Below, piece after piece: positions 43,231 to 51,290 of a stretch of 64,000 bases of DNA; position 1 is the first letter of the stretch; each line of letters starts with the position of its first letter. Source of the stretch: Natrinema marinum (lineage in GTDB: Archaea; Halobacteriota; Halobacteria; Halobacteriales; Natrialbaceae). Position numbers and translations under genes: made by a program. The stretch spans positions 1,364,001-1,428,000 of the forward strand of contig NZ_CP100763.1 of assembly GCF_024296685.1 (NCBI RefSeq). Direction: 5' to 3'. The notes under the pieces are model-generated. The model was given only the letters and a program-made list of their open reading frames with translations, did not search any database and was not told the DNA's origin.

Positions 43231-44586
43231 ATGCAACGACGCAATATTCTTCGGGCCGTGCTTCTGGTCGTTTTGGTCGTTTCTGCCGGTAACCTCACGG
43301 TCGCGTGGCTCGGCGCACCGACGGATGCGATCACCGCCGCGGAAAAGCAGACTGACGACCCCCTCGCAGATCGGACTCCCGTCGTCGAGAACCGTGATGG
43401 GGCGACCGTTATCACGACCGACCCGCCGGGCGGGAGCGACGGCCTCGGGGCTATCGTCGCCTTCGATGCGACTGGGCGGCCGCTCTACCACAACGACACG
43501 TACGGGAATTACTTCGACGTGGATCCCGATCCACCGGGCTCGAGGACCGTTCTCTACGTCGCGGGAAGCCGATACAACCCGTGCCCCGACGACCTCCGAG
43601 CGCGGACGGACGCCGCCGTTGACGACCGCTGTGCGGAGGTCGTGATCGAGCGCGTCAACCTCACGACGGGCGCACACGAACGGCTTCATACCGCCGTCAC
43701 GGAGTGGGATATCTGGCACGATGTCGACAGAATCGACGACCACCGACTGCTCGTGGCCGATATCGCTCGGGATCGCGTGTTCACGCTGAATACCACCACC
43801 GGCGAGGTGACGTGGGAATGGCGCGCTCGGGAAGATCTCGACCCCGACAGCGGTGGGAACCCCGGCGATTGGACGCACGTCAACGACGTCGAACTTCTCG
43901 AGGACGGCCGCGTGCTGGTGAGCCTCCGAAACCAGGACCGGGTCGTCTTTCTCGAGCCGGGTGAGGGGCTCCAGCGCGACTGGACGCTCGGTGCCGAGGA
44001 CGCGTACGGGATCCTCTACGAGCAGCACAACCCGGACTATATCCCGCCCGCTCGCGGCGGTCCGGCGGTCGTCGTTTCCGACTCGGAGAACAACCGCGTC
44101 GTTGAGTATCAGCGCGAAAACGACACGTGGGTTCGAACCTGGGAGTGGCGAGACGCGCGACTCCGGTGGCCACGAGACGCTGACCGACTTCCCGGTGGCC
44201 ATACGCTTGTCACTGACTCCCAAGGGAATCGCGTGCTCGAACTCTCCGAGACCGACGAAATCGTGTGGAGCGTGGATATCTCGACCCCCTACGAAGCCGA
44301 ACGCCTCGGGACCGGAGACGAGAGCGCAACCGGGGCGAGCACGGCTGCACTCGCGAACGGAACCGAGGCGACTGCCGCCGGCACGGATCGAAGCTCGAAG
44401 ACCGGCCTCTCGTGGCTCGTCGCCTTCGTCACTGGTCCGGTCGTCAACGGCCTACTCCACGTGGCACCGACGTGGGTGACGATCGGGGATCTGGCGGTCG
44501 CTGGCGTGTTCGTTGCCACAGCGGGGACGGCCGGTCTCTTGGAAGTGTACTGGTCGGGAATCGGGCGGCGACTGCGGCGCTGGTGA
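43231..44586 (+). CDS. Arylsulfotransferase (ASST)-like membrane-anchored beta-propeller protein
   Basis: This 451-residue protein has a membrane helix near the N-terminus (about 8-27), a large beta-propeller-like domain outside the membrane (about 45-370, with blade-like units such as HDVDRIDDHRLLVAD, HVNDVELLEDGRVLVSL and VVVSDSENNRVVEY) and a hydrophobic C-terminal pair (about 385-440). The repeated pattern fits the ASST family, which moves sulfate between phenols, but the active-site His cannot be confirmed without alignment. ATG 43231 is preferred to a GTG at 43216. Confidence 0.75.
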   Translation: MQRRNILRAVLLVVLVVSAGNLTVAWLGAPTDAITAAEKQTDDPLADRTPVVENRDGATVITTDPPGGSDGLGAIVAFDATGRPLYHNDTYGNYFDVDPDPPGSRTVLYVAGSRYNPCPDDLRARTDAAVDDRCAEVVIERVNLTTGAHERLHTAVTEWDIWHDVDRIDDHRLLVADIARDRVFTLNTTTGEVTWEWRAREDLDPDSGGNPGDWTHVNDVELLEDGRVLVSLRNQDRVVFLEPGEGLQRDWTLGAEDAYGILYEQHNPDYIPPARGGPAVVVSDSENNRVVEYQRENDTWVRTWEWRDARLRWPRDADRLPGGHTLVTDSQGNRVLELSETDEIVWSVDISTPYEAERLGTGDESATGASTAALANGTEATAAGTDRSSKTGLSWLVAFVTGPVVNGLLHVAPTWVTIGDLAVAGVFVATAGTAGLLEVYWSGIGRRLRRW

Positions 44587-44933
44587 CAATCGCCAAGATA
44601 TGCGATCGATTCGCTCGTCATCTCCCTCGTGAACCGGGCCGGAACGGATCCATCGGCGCACTGTGCTATCTTCACAAGGGAAATCGGAACACGCTGAAGC
44701 GATGAAAACGGAAGTCTAACGGGGCCAACAGGCTCATTAGGGCAACGGTATGATCTGCTTCTTCGTCTTTGGCACTGGCAGTGGGGCGCAAGCACGGACG
44801 AAGCGACTCGGCGACTCTCGGGTGACGAACCCGTTCCGGCACCGAGCGATGAACCGACTCGAGCGATCACGGTCGACGCGCCACGTAACAGGGGGTGGGG
44901 GTGGGCGTGGGTAGTTCACCCCAGGCGACGCCG
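44587..44933. other. 347-base spacer
   Basis: No supported gene is seen. It has a G-run (ggggtgggggtggg near 44890-44905) and a GC-rich middle. The left end is the 3' side of the arylsulfotransferase-like gene, and the right is the end of a convergent micro-gene. Confidence 0.4.
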
Positions 44934-45095
44934 TTAGAGTTCGACGGCCCCGATCCAGCGCTCGCTCCCGTGGACGGGGCAAAACGAGCGATGGTTGCGG
45001 TCGCAGTTGGGGTCCATACACCACCCACATGCACACCACCGCTGAAGGGATCGATCCGGAATCGTGTGCCGACACAGCGTACACTTCGTCTCCAT
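44934..45095 (-). CDS. 53-residue cysteine-rich zinc-finger micro-protein
   Basis: The peptide starts METKCTLC and has eight Cys plus His (CTLCRH, CACGWCMDPNCDRNH, CPVHG), enough for two zinc sites. Such micro-zinc-finger proteins are frequent in haloarchaea and affect metabolism or stress in a few studied cases. ATG 45095 is preferred because the Cys pattern begins right there; the longer frame upstream looks non-coding. It is too short for automated calling in many pipelines. Confidence 0.65.
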   Translation of the reverse strand: METKCTLCRHTIPDRSLQRWCACGWCMDPNCDRNHRSFCPVHGSERWIGAVEL

Positions 45096-45331
45096 ATGTA
45101 TGGTACTATCTAGCACAGCATAGCTGTTTGCGCTGTCGCCTGAGACTCTCTCGTCGATCGACTGAATGGGCTCCCCGCTCGGGACGGCAAGGGACCGTTG
45201 AGCGCCCCAGTTGCGAACGGTTTCGTCTAGAACCGCTGTGACAATCGGCCAGCGCGCACTGCCTCGACGTTCGTGTACCGCGCCCGAGAATTCGTTTCTC
45301 GCGTTCGTCAGCGATTGGTACGTGAGACGAC

Positions 45332-45649
45332 TCACTCGAGAGTCCGAAGACAGCGATGACAGAACGACGCTACGGGGTCGTTTTTCGCCGCACAGGCGGA
45401 ACACTGATCGTCATCGGCGGACACTGAGCCGGCCGCGGACGAGGACGCGAGCAGATCTTTTCGCGGATCGGCATACGCGTCGATGACATCGTTCCACGTA
45501 ACCACGAGGTCAGTGTCTCCGCTGGGTGTCCTCGAGTGAGTGGCGAGGAACCGTCGTTGCATGGCGACGAGCCCGTGCCAGAAGCCGAGGAAGAGGAGCG
45601 CCGGAAGGAAGCAGAGAAGCAGAACTGCTCCGAGGAGGAGGAGGGACAT
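45332..45649 (-). CDS. Membrane protein with C-terminal zinc ribbon (DUF7577-like)
   Basis: The 105-residue protein has an N-terminal hydrophobic helix (about 2-24, MSLLLLGAVLLLCFLPALLF), a soluble middle and a C-terminal zinc ribbon with Cys in CSACAAKNDP and CHRCLRTLE. It resembles haloarchaeal small membrane proteins with a zinc tail; the DUF number is from memory. No function is known. Confidence 0.65.
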   Translation of the reverse strand: MSLLLLGAVLLLCFLPALLFLGFWHGLVAMQRRFLATHSRTPSGDTDLVVTWNDVIDAYADPRKDLLASSSAAGSVSADDDQCSACAAKNDPVASFCHRCLRTLE

Positions 45650-45823
45650 ACGCGATGATTCGCTCCAGCGAGCATAATCCGCGTCGTTAAATCGTTCACG
45701 AGTAATACCCGTCGAGTCACTGTCGACCGATCACTGCCGTCGCTTCGCCCGGTTGCGACAGCACTCTCTTCTGAACTGATCGGTGGAGAGGTTATTGACG
45801 CTCCGCCGCAAAGCTCACTGGCG

Positions 45824-46642
45824 ATGTCGCCCTCGAGTCGTCTCGCTACGGTACTGGTGATCGCGCTCGTCCTCCTCGCAGGATGTACCGCGCTCGAGCA
45901 CGGCGGCACGACCGAGACCGGAGCCACAGGAGCGGCCAGTGACGGAACGGCGGCCGATCCGGCGCTCCAGTCGGACGGCGAACTCGAGGGAGAGGCGTGG
46001 AACGTAACCGTCACGCGCGTGATCGACGGCGACACGCTCGAGGTTCGGTTCCCGAACGGACAGGTCGATACGCTCCGCCTGTTGGGTGTCGATACGCCGG
46101 AAACGACGCTGAGCAGGGTCGACCCGACGGAGTTCGAGGGGATTCCGAACACAACTGCGGGGAGAGACCACCTGTACGCGTGGGGGCTGAACGCGACGAA
46201 CTACACAAACGAAACACTTTACGGCGAGACCGTCCGCATCGCGGTCGACTCGGCGGCCGACCGCCGCGGGACGTTCGGCCGCCTGCTCGTCTACGTCTAC
46301 CACGACGGTGAGAACTTCAACGAGGGACTGCTCAGCGAGGGGTACGCCCGGCTGTACGAGAGTACGTTCTCGAAACGGGAGGCGTTCGAAACCGCGGAAA
46401 CGACCGCTCGAGCGAACGCCACCGGACTCTGGAATTTTACGGGAGCGGGGACGGGCGCGTCCGAGCAGTCAGCAACAGCGGAAGAACGGGGCGTCTCGCT
46501 CCCACCGTTACCGCCGGACGGTGACTACGACTGTAGCCACTTCGACAGTCGCGCGCAGGCACAGGCCGTCCTCGAGCGGGATCCGAGCGATCCGCATCGC
46601 CTCGACACCGACGACGACGGTATCGCCTGCGAATCGCTCTAG
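45824..46642 (+). CDS. Secreted thermonuclease-family nuclease with Excalibur domain
   Basis: The 272-residue protein has a lipoprotein signal with Cys near residue 21 (LLAGC), a staphylococcal-nuclease-like domain at about 57-195 ([33 protein letters not shown]) and a C-terminal Excalibur calcium motif ([12 protein letters not shown]). It is probably an extracellular nuclease held on the membrane, cleaving DNA or RNA for phosphate or nitrogen, although regulation is not visible. It is followed closely by a convergent gene. Confidence 0.87.
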   Translation: MSPSSRLATVLVIALVLLAGCTALEHGGTTETGATGAASDGTAADPALQSDGELEGEAWNVTVTRVIDGDTLEVRFPNGQVDTLRLLGVDTPETTLSRVDPTEFEGIPNTTAGRDHLYAWGLNATNYTNETLYGETVRIAVDSAADRRGTFGRLLVYVYHDGENFNEGLLSEGYARLYESTFSKREAFETAETTARANATGLWNFTGAGTGASEQSATAEERGVSLPPLPPDGDYDCSHFDSRAQAQAVLERDPSDPHRLDTDDDGIACESL

Positions 46643-46670
46643 AAAACGCTCTGGGGCGTTCCGAGTGCCG

Positions 46671-47087
46671 CTACTCCTCTTCGAACGTCGCGGTGCGCGA
46701 GAGAAACGCCGCCACGATCGCCGTCTGCACCGTGCGAAGGTCGGCGTCTCGAATCGTCGCGGCCGCCTGAAAGCGTTCGCGCGCGTCCGCCACGAGTCGC
46801 GGGTCGGCGGCGAGCTGTGCGAGGACGAACGCGTCGGGGTCGACCCGCCGCGCGGCCTCGAAATCGGCCGCGTCGTAACAGTCCGCGAACGTCGCGACCA
46901 GCTCCGAGACGAGTTCGGCGGTCGCGTCGGCACCGGGATCGCCCGCCGGGACCGTCGACGCGGACGCATCGAAGTACGCCTCGTAGTCGACGACGCCGGC
47001 CTCCGCGTAGAGGACCTCGGCGAGCGAATCGAAGACGTCCGCCGAGACGTAGACCCCGAACAGCTTGTAGCGATCGTCTCGAGTCAT
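46671..47087 (-). CDS. Conserved haloarchaeal hypothetical protein, 138 residues
   Basis: The protein begins MTRDDRYKLFGVYVSADVFDSLAEVLYAE at ATG 47087; an in-frame start at 47180 adds basic residues not like the rest. It is acidic and helical, with a late FLSRTATFEEE end. No enzyme motif is seen and I do not recognise a family. It converges on the nuclease gene with a 28-base gap. Confidence 0.65.
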   Translation of the reverse strand: MTRDDRYKLFGVYVSADVFDSLAEVLYAEAGVVDYEAYFDASASTVPAGDPGADATAELVSELVATFADCYDAADFEAARRVDPDAFVLAQLAADPRLVADARERFQAAATIRDADLRTVQTAIVAAFLSRTATFEEE

Positions 47088-47506
47088 CACCTCGAGTTTC
47101 CACGCCGGCCGCCTCAAAGGTATGGCTTTTCGGGCGCAACGGTATCGATCGGACCTCTTCGGTGCCGCGACCGACAGCAAACTGACCTATTTCCGTAAAA
47201 TACACATAGAAGGTCAGATGATTTCAACAATGTGTTGTAGCAGTATCTGCTACTATAGCTATTTTAACCATATTTGCATTATTTATTGCCGGATAAATAC
47301 TTCTGACTACTGAAAAGTGGCCACTACTGCGGACCCTCTGCAATACATTTTGAGGGTGAAACTACCCAATTCAATATGGGATGGGTAACGAGACACATTT
47401 TTGATTCGTCTTAGAGCGGTGTGTCACGACCGCGACTACGCGCAGGTCGCTTTCGAAGCCCCGTCTCGGCTCGAGCCCGAACGAGCGACCGGTCGAACCG
47501 ACCGGC
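47088..47506. other. 419-base AT-rich spacer with a possible gene remnant
   Basis: AT-rich bases at 47200-47340 include one plus-strand frame encoding a membrane-helix-like string (VVAVSATIAILTIFALFIAG, about 47231-47293) with no start codon. It may be the 3' remnant of a lost membrane or pilin-like gene. The rest holds no gene that I see. Confidence 0.35.
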
Positions 47507-49468
47507 CTATATCTCGCGAACGTAGGTGTGGCCGGCGGAGAGCGCCTCGGCGTCTTCGCGCAGCAACGCGACGACGAGGCAGTCGACGTACTCCTCGAAG
47601 TAGTCGACGAGTTCGGCGATCCGGCTCGAATCGATCGCCTCGAGCGAGTCCAGAAGCATGAACGGAACCGTCTCGTGGACGTCGTGGACCAAGTAGCCGG
47701 CGAGCGCGAAGACCAGTCCCGTGACCTCGCGTTCGCTCTCCGAGAGGTGATCGACCGTGTCCTCGTAGGTGGCGCCGTCCTCGGTCGTCCGGACGATGTG
47801 GAGGTCGAACGCGGGGCGGGTCACCTTCCGTCGGCCCTCCCGGACCGTCCGCTCACGGCGCTCGATCCAGATCCGGTCGATGTTTCGATACTCGAGGATC
47901 GACAGGATCGAGTCCATGTGGTCGTTGAACGCGTCGACGGCGTTTTCCTCGATCCGGTCGACGCGCGTTCGGAGATCGGTCAGCTCCGCCTCGACGCTCT
48001 CGCGGCGGTCCTCGAGGTCGCTTCGCTCGTCGAGTTTTGCTTCGATCTCCTCGATCCGGGTGTCGACATCGTCGCGTTCGGCTTCGAGATCCTCGAGTTC
48101 GAGTTCGAGACGGTTCAGTTCCCGGTGGGTCTCGATGACCTCGTCGTAGGCGGCGTTCTCGACGGTGCCGGCGTCGTCCTCGAGGTTGTCGACACGGGCC
48201 TGCTGGGCTTCGAGCTCTGCTTCCAACTCTTCGATGCGCTGGGAGCGCCGCTTGAGTTCGTCGTGGATCGCCTCGAGTCGCGTTTCGATTCGCTCGCGCT
48301 GTTCGCGCTGCTCGCGGAGTTCCTTCTGCCGGGTCGAGAGGTCGTCGATCTGCGCTTGCAGATCGCTTCGTTCCTCGAGTTTCGACTGGCGGAGCGACCG
48401 CAGTCGGTCGAGCGTCGTTTCGATCCGCTCGCGGTCGACCTGCGAGCCACACGTCCAGCAGACGACATCGGCCGAGTCGGCGAGCAACTGGTCGGTGATA
48501 TCGCCGTCGGTGTCGCCGTCACGGTCCTCGTCGATCGAATCGTCGAGGTCGAGGTCGAAGCCGTCGTCGGCGAGGCGCTCCTCGTTGAAGCGGATCACGC
48601 TCTGGAGTTCGCTCACCGTCGTATCGAGCGAGCGCTTCCGGGCGCGAAGTTCCTGGACGCGGCCTTCGAGTCGGTCGGGCGACTCGAGGTCGTCGTCGAG
48701 CGCGTCGCGTTCCGCCTCGAGGTCGTCGCGCTCGGCCTCGAGTTCGGCGTAGCTCTCCCGCTCGGTCTCGAGGTCGTACTCGATGGACTCGAGATCCGTC
48801 CGCGCCTCCTGGAGGTCGGCGAACGCTGACTCGATCTCCTCTTTCCTAGCGCGGCTCGCCTCGACGCCGAGGTCGAACTCCTCGAGGTCGGCCTCGAGGT
48901 CGGCGACCCGCTCGCTCGTGGTCTCGATCTCGTCGTCGAGGGCGGTTCGTTGGGCCTCGAGGTCGGGCAGCTCGTTCCCGAGCTGCGAGAGGTGCTCGAG
49001 CCGATCGTCGAGGTCGCGCTTCTCGGCCTCGAGCGCGCTGATTTCGGCCTCGATCTCGTCGGTGTCGATCGGCTGCATGATGAGTTCCCGGAGGTCGTCG
49101 CCGCGCCTGACGGCCCGGCGGGCCTCGTTGGACTCGAGCAGGAACGCGAAGAGGTCCGCAAGTTCGGGGTCCTCGAGATAAGGGTCGCCTTCGAAGACGA
49201 TCTCGCCGTTTCGGCGCTCGAGGTACCGCGTGTACCGCTCGTCGTCGAACGCGAGTTCGACGTGACCGGCGTCCGCGTCGCCTTTCAACGACGATTGCCG
49301 GCTGCCGAGTGCCGCCATGATCGTCTGCAGAAACGAGGTCCGGTTCGTCGCGTTCCGGCCAGTCAGGACGTTCACACCGGGAGAGAGCGTTACCTCGGTG
49401 CTGTCGATGCCGCCGATATTCTCCGCGAGGACGGTGATCGCCGAGGTGACTGACTCTGGAGATGACAC
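47507..49468 (-). CDS. Archaea-specific SMC-related protein
   Basis: This 653-residue SMC/Rad50-like protein has head parts at both ends, about 350 residues of coiled coil, and a zinc-hook-like CWTCGS in the middle. The Walker A reads GRNATNRTS (37-45), with Asn-Arg in place of Gly-Lys, and Walker B is LLDSLEAID, lacking the catalytic Glu. The signature is LSESEREV. So ATP use, if any, is atypical. It starts at GTG 49468 with its own TATA box (ttttata on the minus strand, plus 49492-49498) 27 bases upstream. It lies next to rdfA, with which it likely works in cell shape. Confidence 0.85.
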   Translation of the reverse strand: MSSPESVTSAITVLAENIGGIDSTEVTLSPGVNVLTGRNATNRTSFLQTIMAALGSRQSSLKGDADAGHVELAFDDERYTRYLERRNGEIVFEGDPYLEDPELADLFAFLLESNEARRAVRRGDDLRELIMQPIDTDEIEAEISALEAEKRDLDDRLEHLSQLGNELPDLEAQRTALDDEIETTSERVADLEADLEEFDLGVEASRARKEEIESAFADLQEARTDLESIEYDLETERESYAELEAERDDLEAERDALDDDLESPDRLEGRVQELRARKRSLDTTVSELQSVIRFNEERLADDGFDLDLDDSIDEDRDGDTDGDITDQLLADSADVVCWTCGSQVDRERIETTLDRLRSLRQSKLEERSDLQAQIDDLSTRQKELREQREQRERIETRLEAIHDELKRRSQRIEELEAELEAQQARVDNLEDDAGTVENAAYDEVIETHRELNRLELELEDLEAERDDVDTRIEEIEAKLDERSDLEDRRESVEAELTDLRTRVDRIEENAVDAFNDHMDSILSILEYRNIDRIWIERRERTVREGRRKVTRPAFDLHIVRTTEDGATYEDTVDHLSESEREVTGLVFALAGYLVHDVHETVPFMLLDSLEAIDSSRIAELVDYFEEYVDCLVVALLREDAEALSAGHTYVREI

Positions 49469-49491
49469 GATGGTTACTTCTCGCCGCTGAC

Positions 49492-49498
49492 TATAAAA
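49492..49498 (-). promoter_or_regulatory. TATA box of the SMC-related gene
   Basis: tataaaa on the plus strand reads ttttata leftward, centred 27 bases before the GTG start, supporting a leaderless GTG-initiated message separate from rdfA. Confidence 0.55.
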
Positions 49499-49531
49499 TT
49501 ATTTGGTTCGACCGTTTTTCTGCCGTCGTCC

Positions 49532-50158
49532 TCACGCGGTGTCCACGTCGCAGTCACAGCCGCCTCGATCGAGCAGGTCGGCGATGGGATAGTCGGCCCC
49601 GCAGTTGCCACAGATCGTCCGGACGTCGACGAACACCTCGTACTCTCGGTCCGTTAGTTCGCCCGCGTTACTCAACTCTGCGAGCGTCGACTCGGTGATG
49701 ACCTGCGTTCGACCGGCGAGGCGCTGGACCGTCTCTTTCTTTCGGTCGACCCTGTCCTCGGTATCCTCCTCCGGGAGGGAGGCGTCGCGAACGTTCGTGA
49801 GGTAGGTGTAAATCGTCTGGTGTGTCACGAAGTCGGACCGAACGTCCTCGATATCGACGCCTGATCGCTCGAGTTCGCGACGTTTTCGGACCGCATCGGA
49901 GCGTGATACGTCGTCGTCGTCCGTCAGGGTTCGGTAGAGCGACTCGATATCGGTATCGAGCACGGACGCTCCCGCGTCACGGACCGCAGCTCGGAGTACC
50001 GCCTGATTGAACGCGGTCGCGAGGTCGCGAAGGCTCGTTCGTTCCGTCCCGTCGCCGGTCCACTCGGCTTCCAGGCGGTCGCCCCACTCCTCGAGCCCGT
50101 ACTCGTCGATTACGCGCTCAACCTTGGTTCGTCGCCCGCCGCTCGAGTCGGCTGTCAT
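49532..50158 (-). CDS. rdfA: Rod-determining factor RdfA
   Basis: The 208-residue protein has a helical N-terminal half, a central basic region (TLTDDDDVSRSDAVRKRREL) and a C-terminal four-Cys zinc site (CGNCGADYP, GCDCD). It matches the haloarchaeal rod-determining factor described in Haloferax, which is needed for rod shape. The gene pair rdfA and SMC-related protein is conserved in haloarchaea as far as I know. It lies 63 bases upstream of the SMC-related gene. The match is by recalled architecture and context, not by alignment. Confidence 0.7.
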   Translation of the reverse strand: MTADSSGGRRTKVERVIDEYGLEEWGDRLEAEWTGDGTERTSLRDLATAFNQAVLRAAVRDAGASVLDTDIESLYRTLTDDDDVSRSDAVRKRRELERSGVDIEDVRSDFVTHQTIYTYLTNVRDASLPEEDTEDRVDRKKETVQRLAGRTQVITESTLAELSNAGELTDREYEVFVDVRTICGNCGADYPIADLLDRGGCDCDVDTA

Positions 50159-51069
50159 ATCGGATGTCTCTGATGCCGACGGTACAAATGTTCCGGTCGA
50201 ATTCGGTCAAACCGTACGCTGATGCCGGTCGAATTCGATAGTCGCTGTCATCCACCTGCGCACGCAAGCACTGTACACCCCATATATTTGCCAATTAATT
50301 ATCCAACTGATGATAAAATAGACTATATCTTCAGATCGCAGATTAGGCGACGAAATAGGTCCAATAGCCAATATCATAATTATCAGAAACCAAGTATTTA
50401 TCGAAGAGGAAGCAGCATTTGTCTTTTGCTAGCTACTTTCGGTCGGTCCAAAACGATGGTCGAGTTGACGAATCTCGGCTACTGGCCCGACGGGACAGAA
50501 AGCGGTGGCTGGCCTCTCGAAAACAAGCCATCACTTACACGACTATGCCTGTAAACTCGCCGGCCCCGATCGTTCGACGGCGGTCGGTTCAGTGACGGAT
50601 AGCGAGCGAATCGAGTGGGTGAGACCGAACAATTCGGCCGCGTGCGGGTTTGGTGTTCGGTACCAATATCGCGGCCCGCAGAACCATCGGAACCGCTCCG
50701 TTCTTCATCCCTGAACCACCCGTCGACTCCGTTTCGGGCGCAGTTCGATCGATCGGACCGCTCGAGCGGTTGATTCGCCGTGTTCGATCGATTCCCGTCG
50801 GTTTTCGATCGAAATGCTGTGTCGGTAGTCGACCTTCCCTCCGTCTCCGTTTTGCATTAGGAAACGCCCTCGCACTACGCGTCGCGCCGATTGACGACCG
50901 GATTCCGGCCGTGTCGACCCCGAAACCGCAGGAGAGACCGATCTCGACTCCGGCCACACGTCGTGACGGGGCCGAGTCAGCCTCGTCGCATGCCGTTCGG
51001 TGATGCCGACTTCGGCCGGTTCCGTCATCGGGGAGAACGTTTAAGACTAGTGCCGTTTAATCGAGGATA
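50159..51069. other. 911-base region without a supported gene
   Basis: Bases 50260-50420 are AT-rich and could include the rdfA promoter on the minus side. A 32-codon ATG frame (50457-50555) and longer Arg-rich frames look like chance. At about 51038 the gtttaag box precedes the small zinc-ribbon gene. I see no repeat or RNA gene. Confidence 0.5.
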
Positions 51070-51195
51070 ATGGCAGCTCAGCCGCTAACTAGCCAATCGT
51101 ATCGATGTCCGGACTGCGAGGGGACCCTCACGTTCGAGGGACAGTCGTGGCAGTGTGCCGACTGTGGCCATGTTCCGTTCCACGGGGCAGACTAA
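51070..51195 (+). CDS. 41-residue zinc-ribbon micro-protein
   Basis: The peptide starts MAAQPLTSQSYRCPDCEG and has a four-Cys zinc ribbon (CPDC at 13-16 and CADC at 29-32). A TATA-like gtttaag about 30 bases before the ATG suggests a leaderless gene. It is the third four-Cys micro-protein in the window. Function unknown. Confidence 0.7.
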   Translation: MAAQPLTSQSYRCPDCEGTLTFEGQSWQCADCGHVPFHGAD

Positions 51196-51290
51196 TTCCT
51201 TTCGATACCGCGACGTGTGTTGGTGCTTGCCGAGGTATCAATCACGACCGTACACTTTTATCGGTCTAGAGAAGACACACGAACACAACA

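Noticed and set aside
47528-48829. 433-residue plus-strand frame opposite the SMC-related gene
   Set aside because: The minus-strand protein has clear domains. The plus frame is the complement of coiled-coil codons.
50457-50555. 32-codon ATG frame in the 911-base spacer
   Set aside because: Short, no motif and no clear promoter at the right distance.
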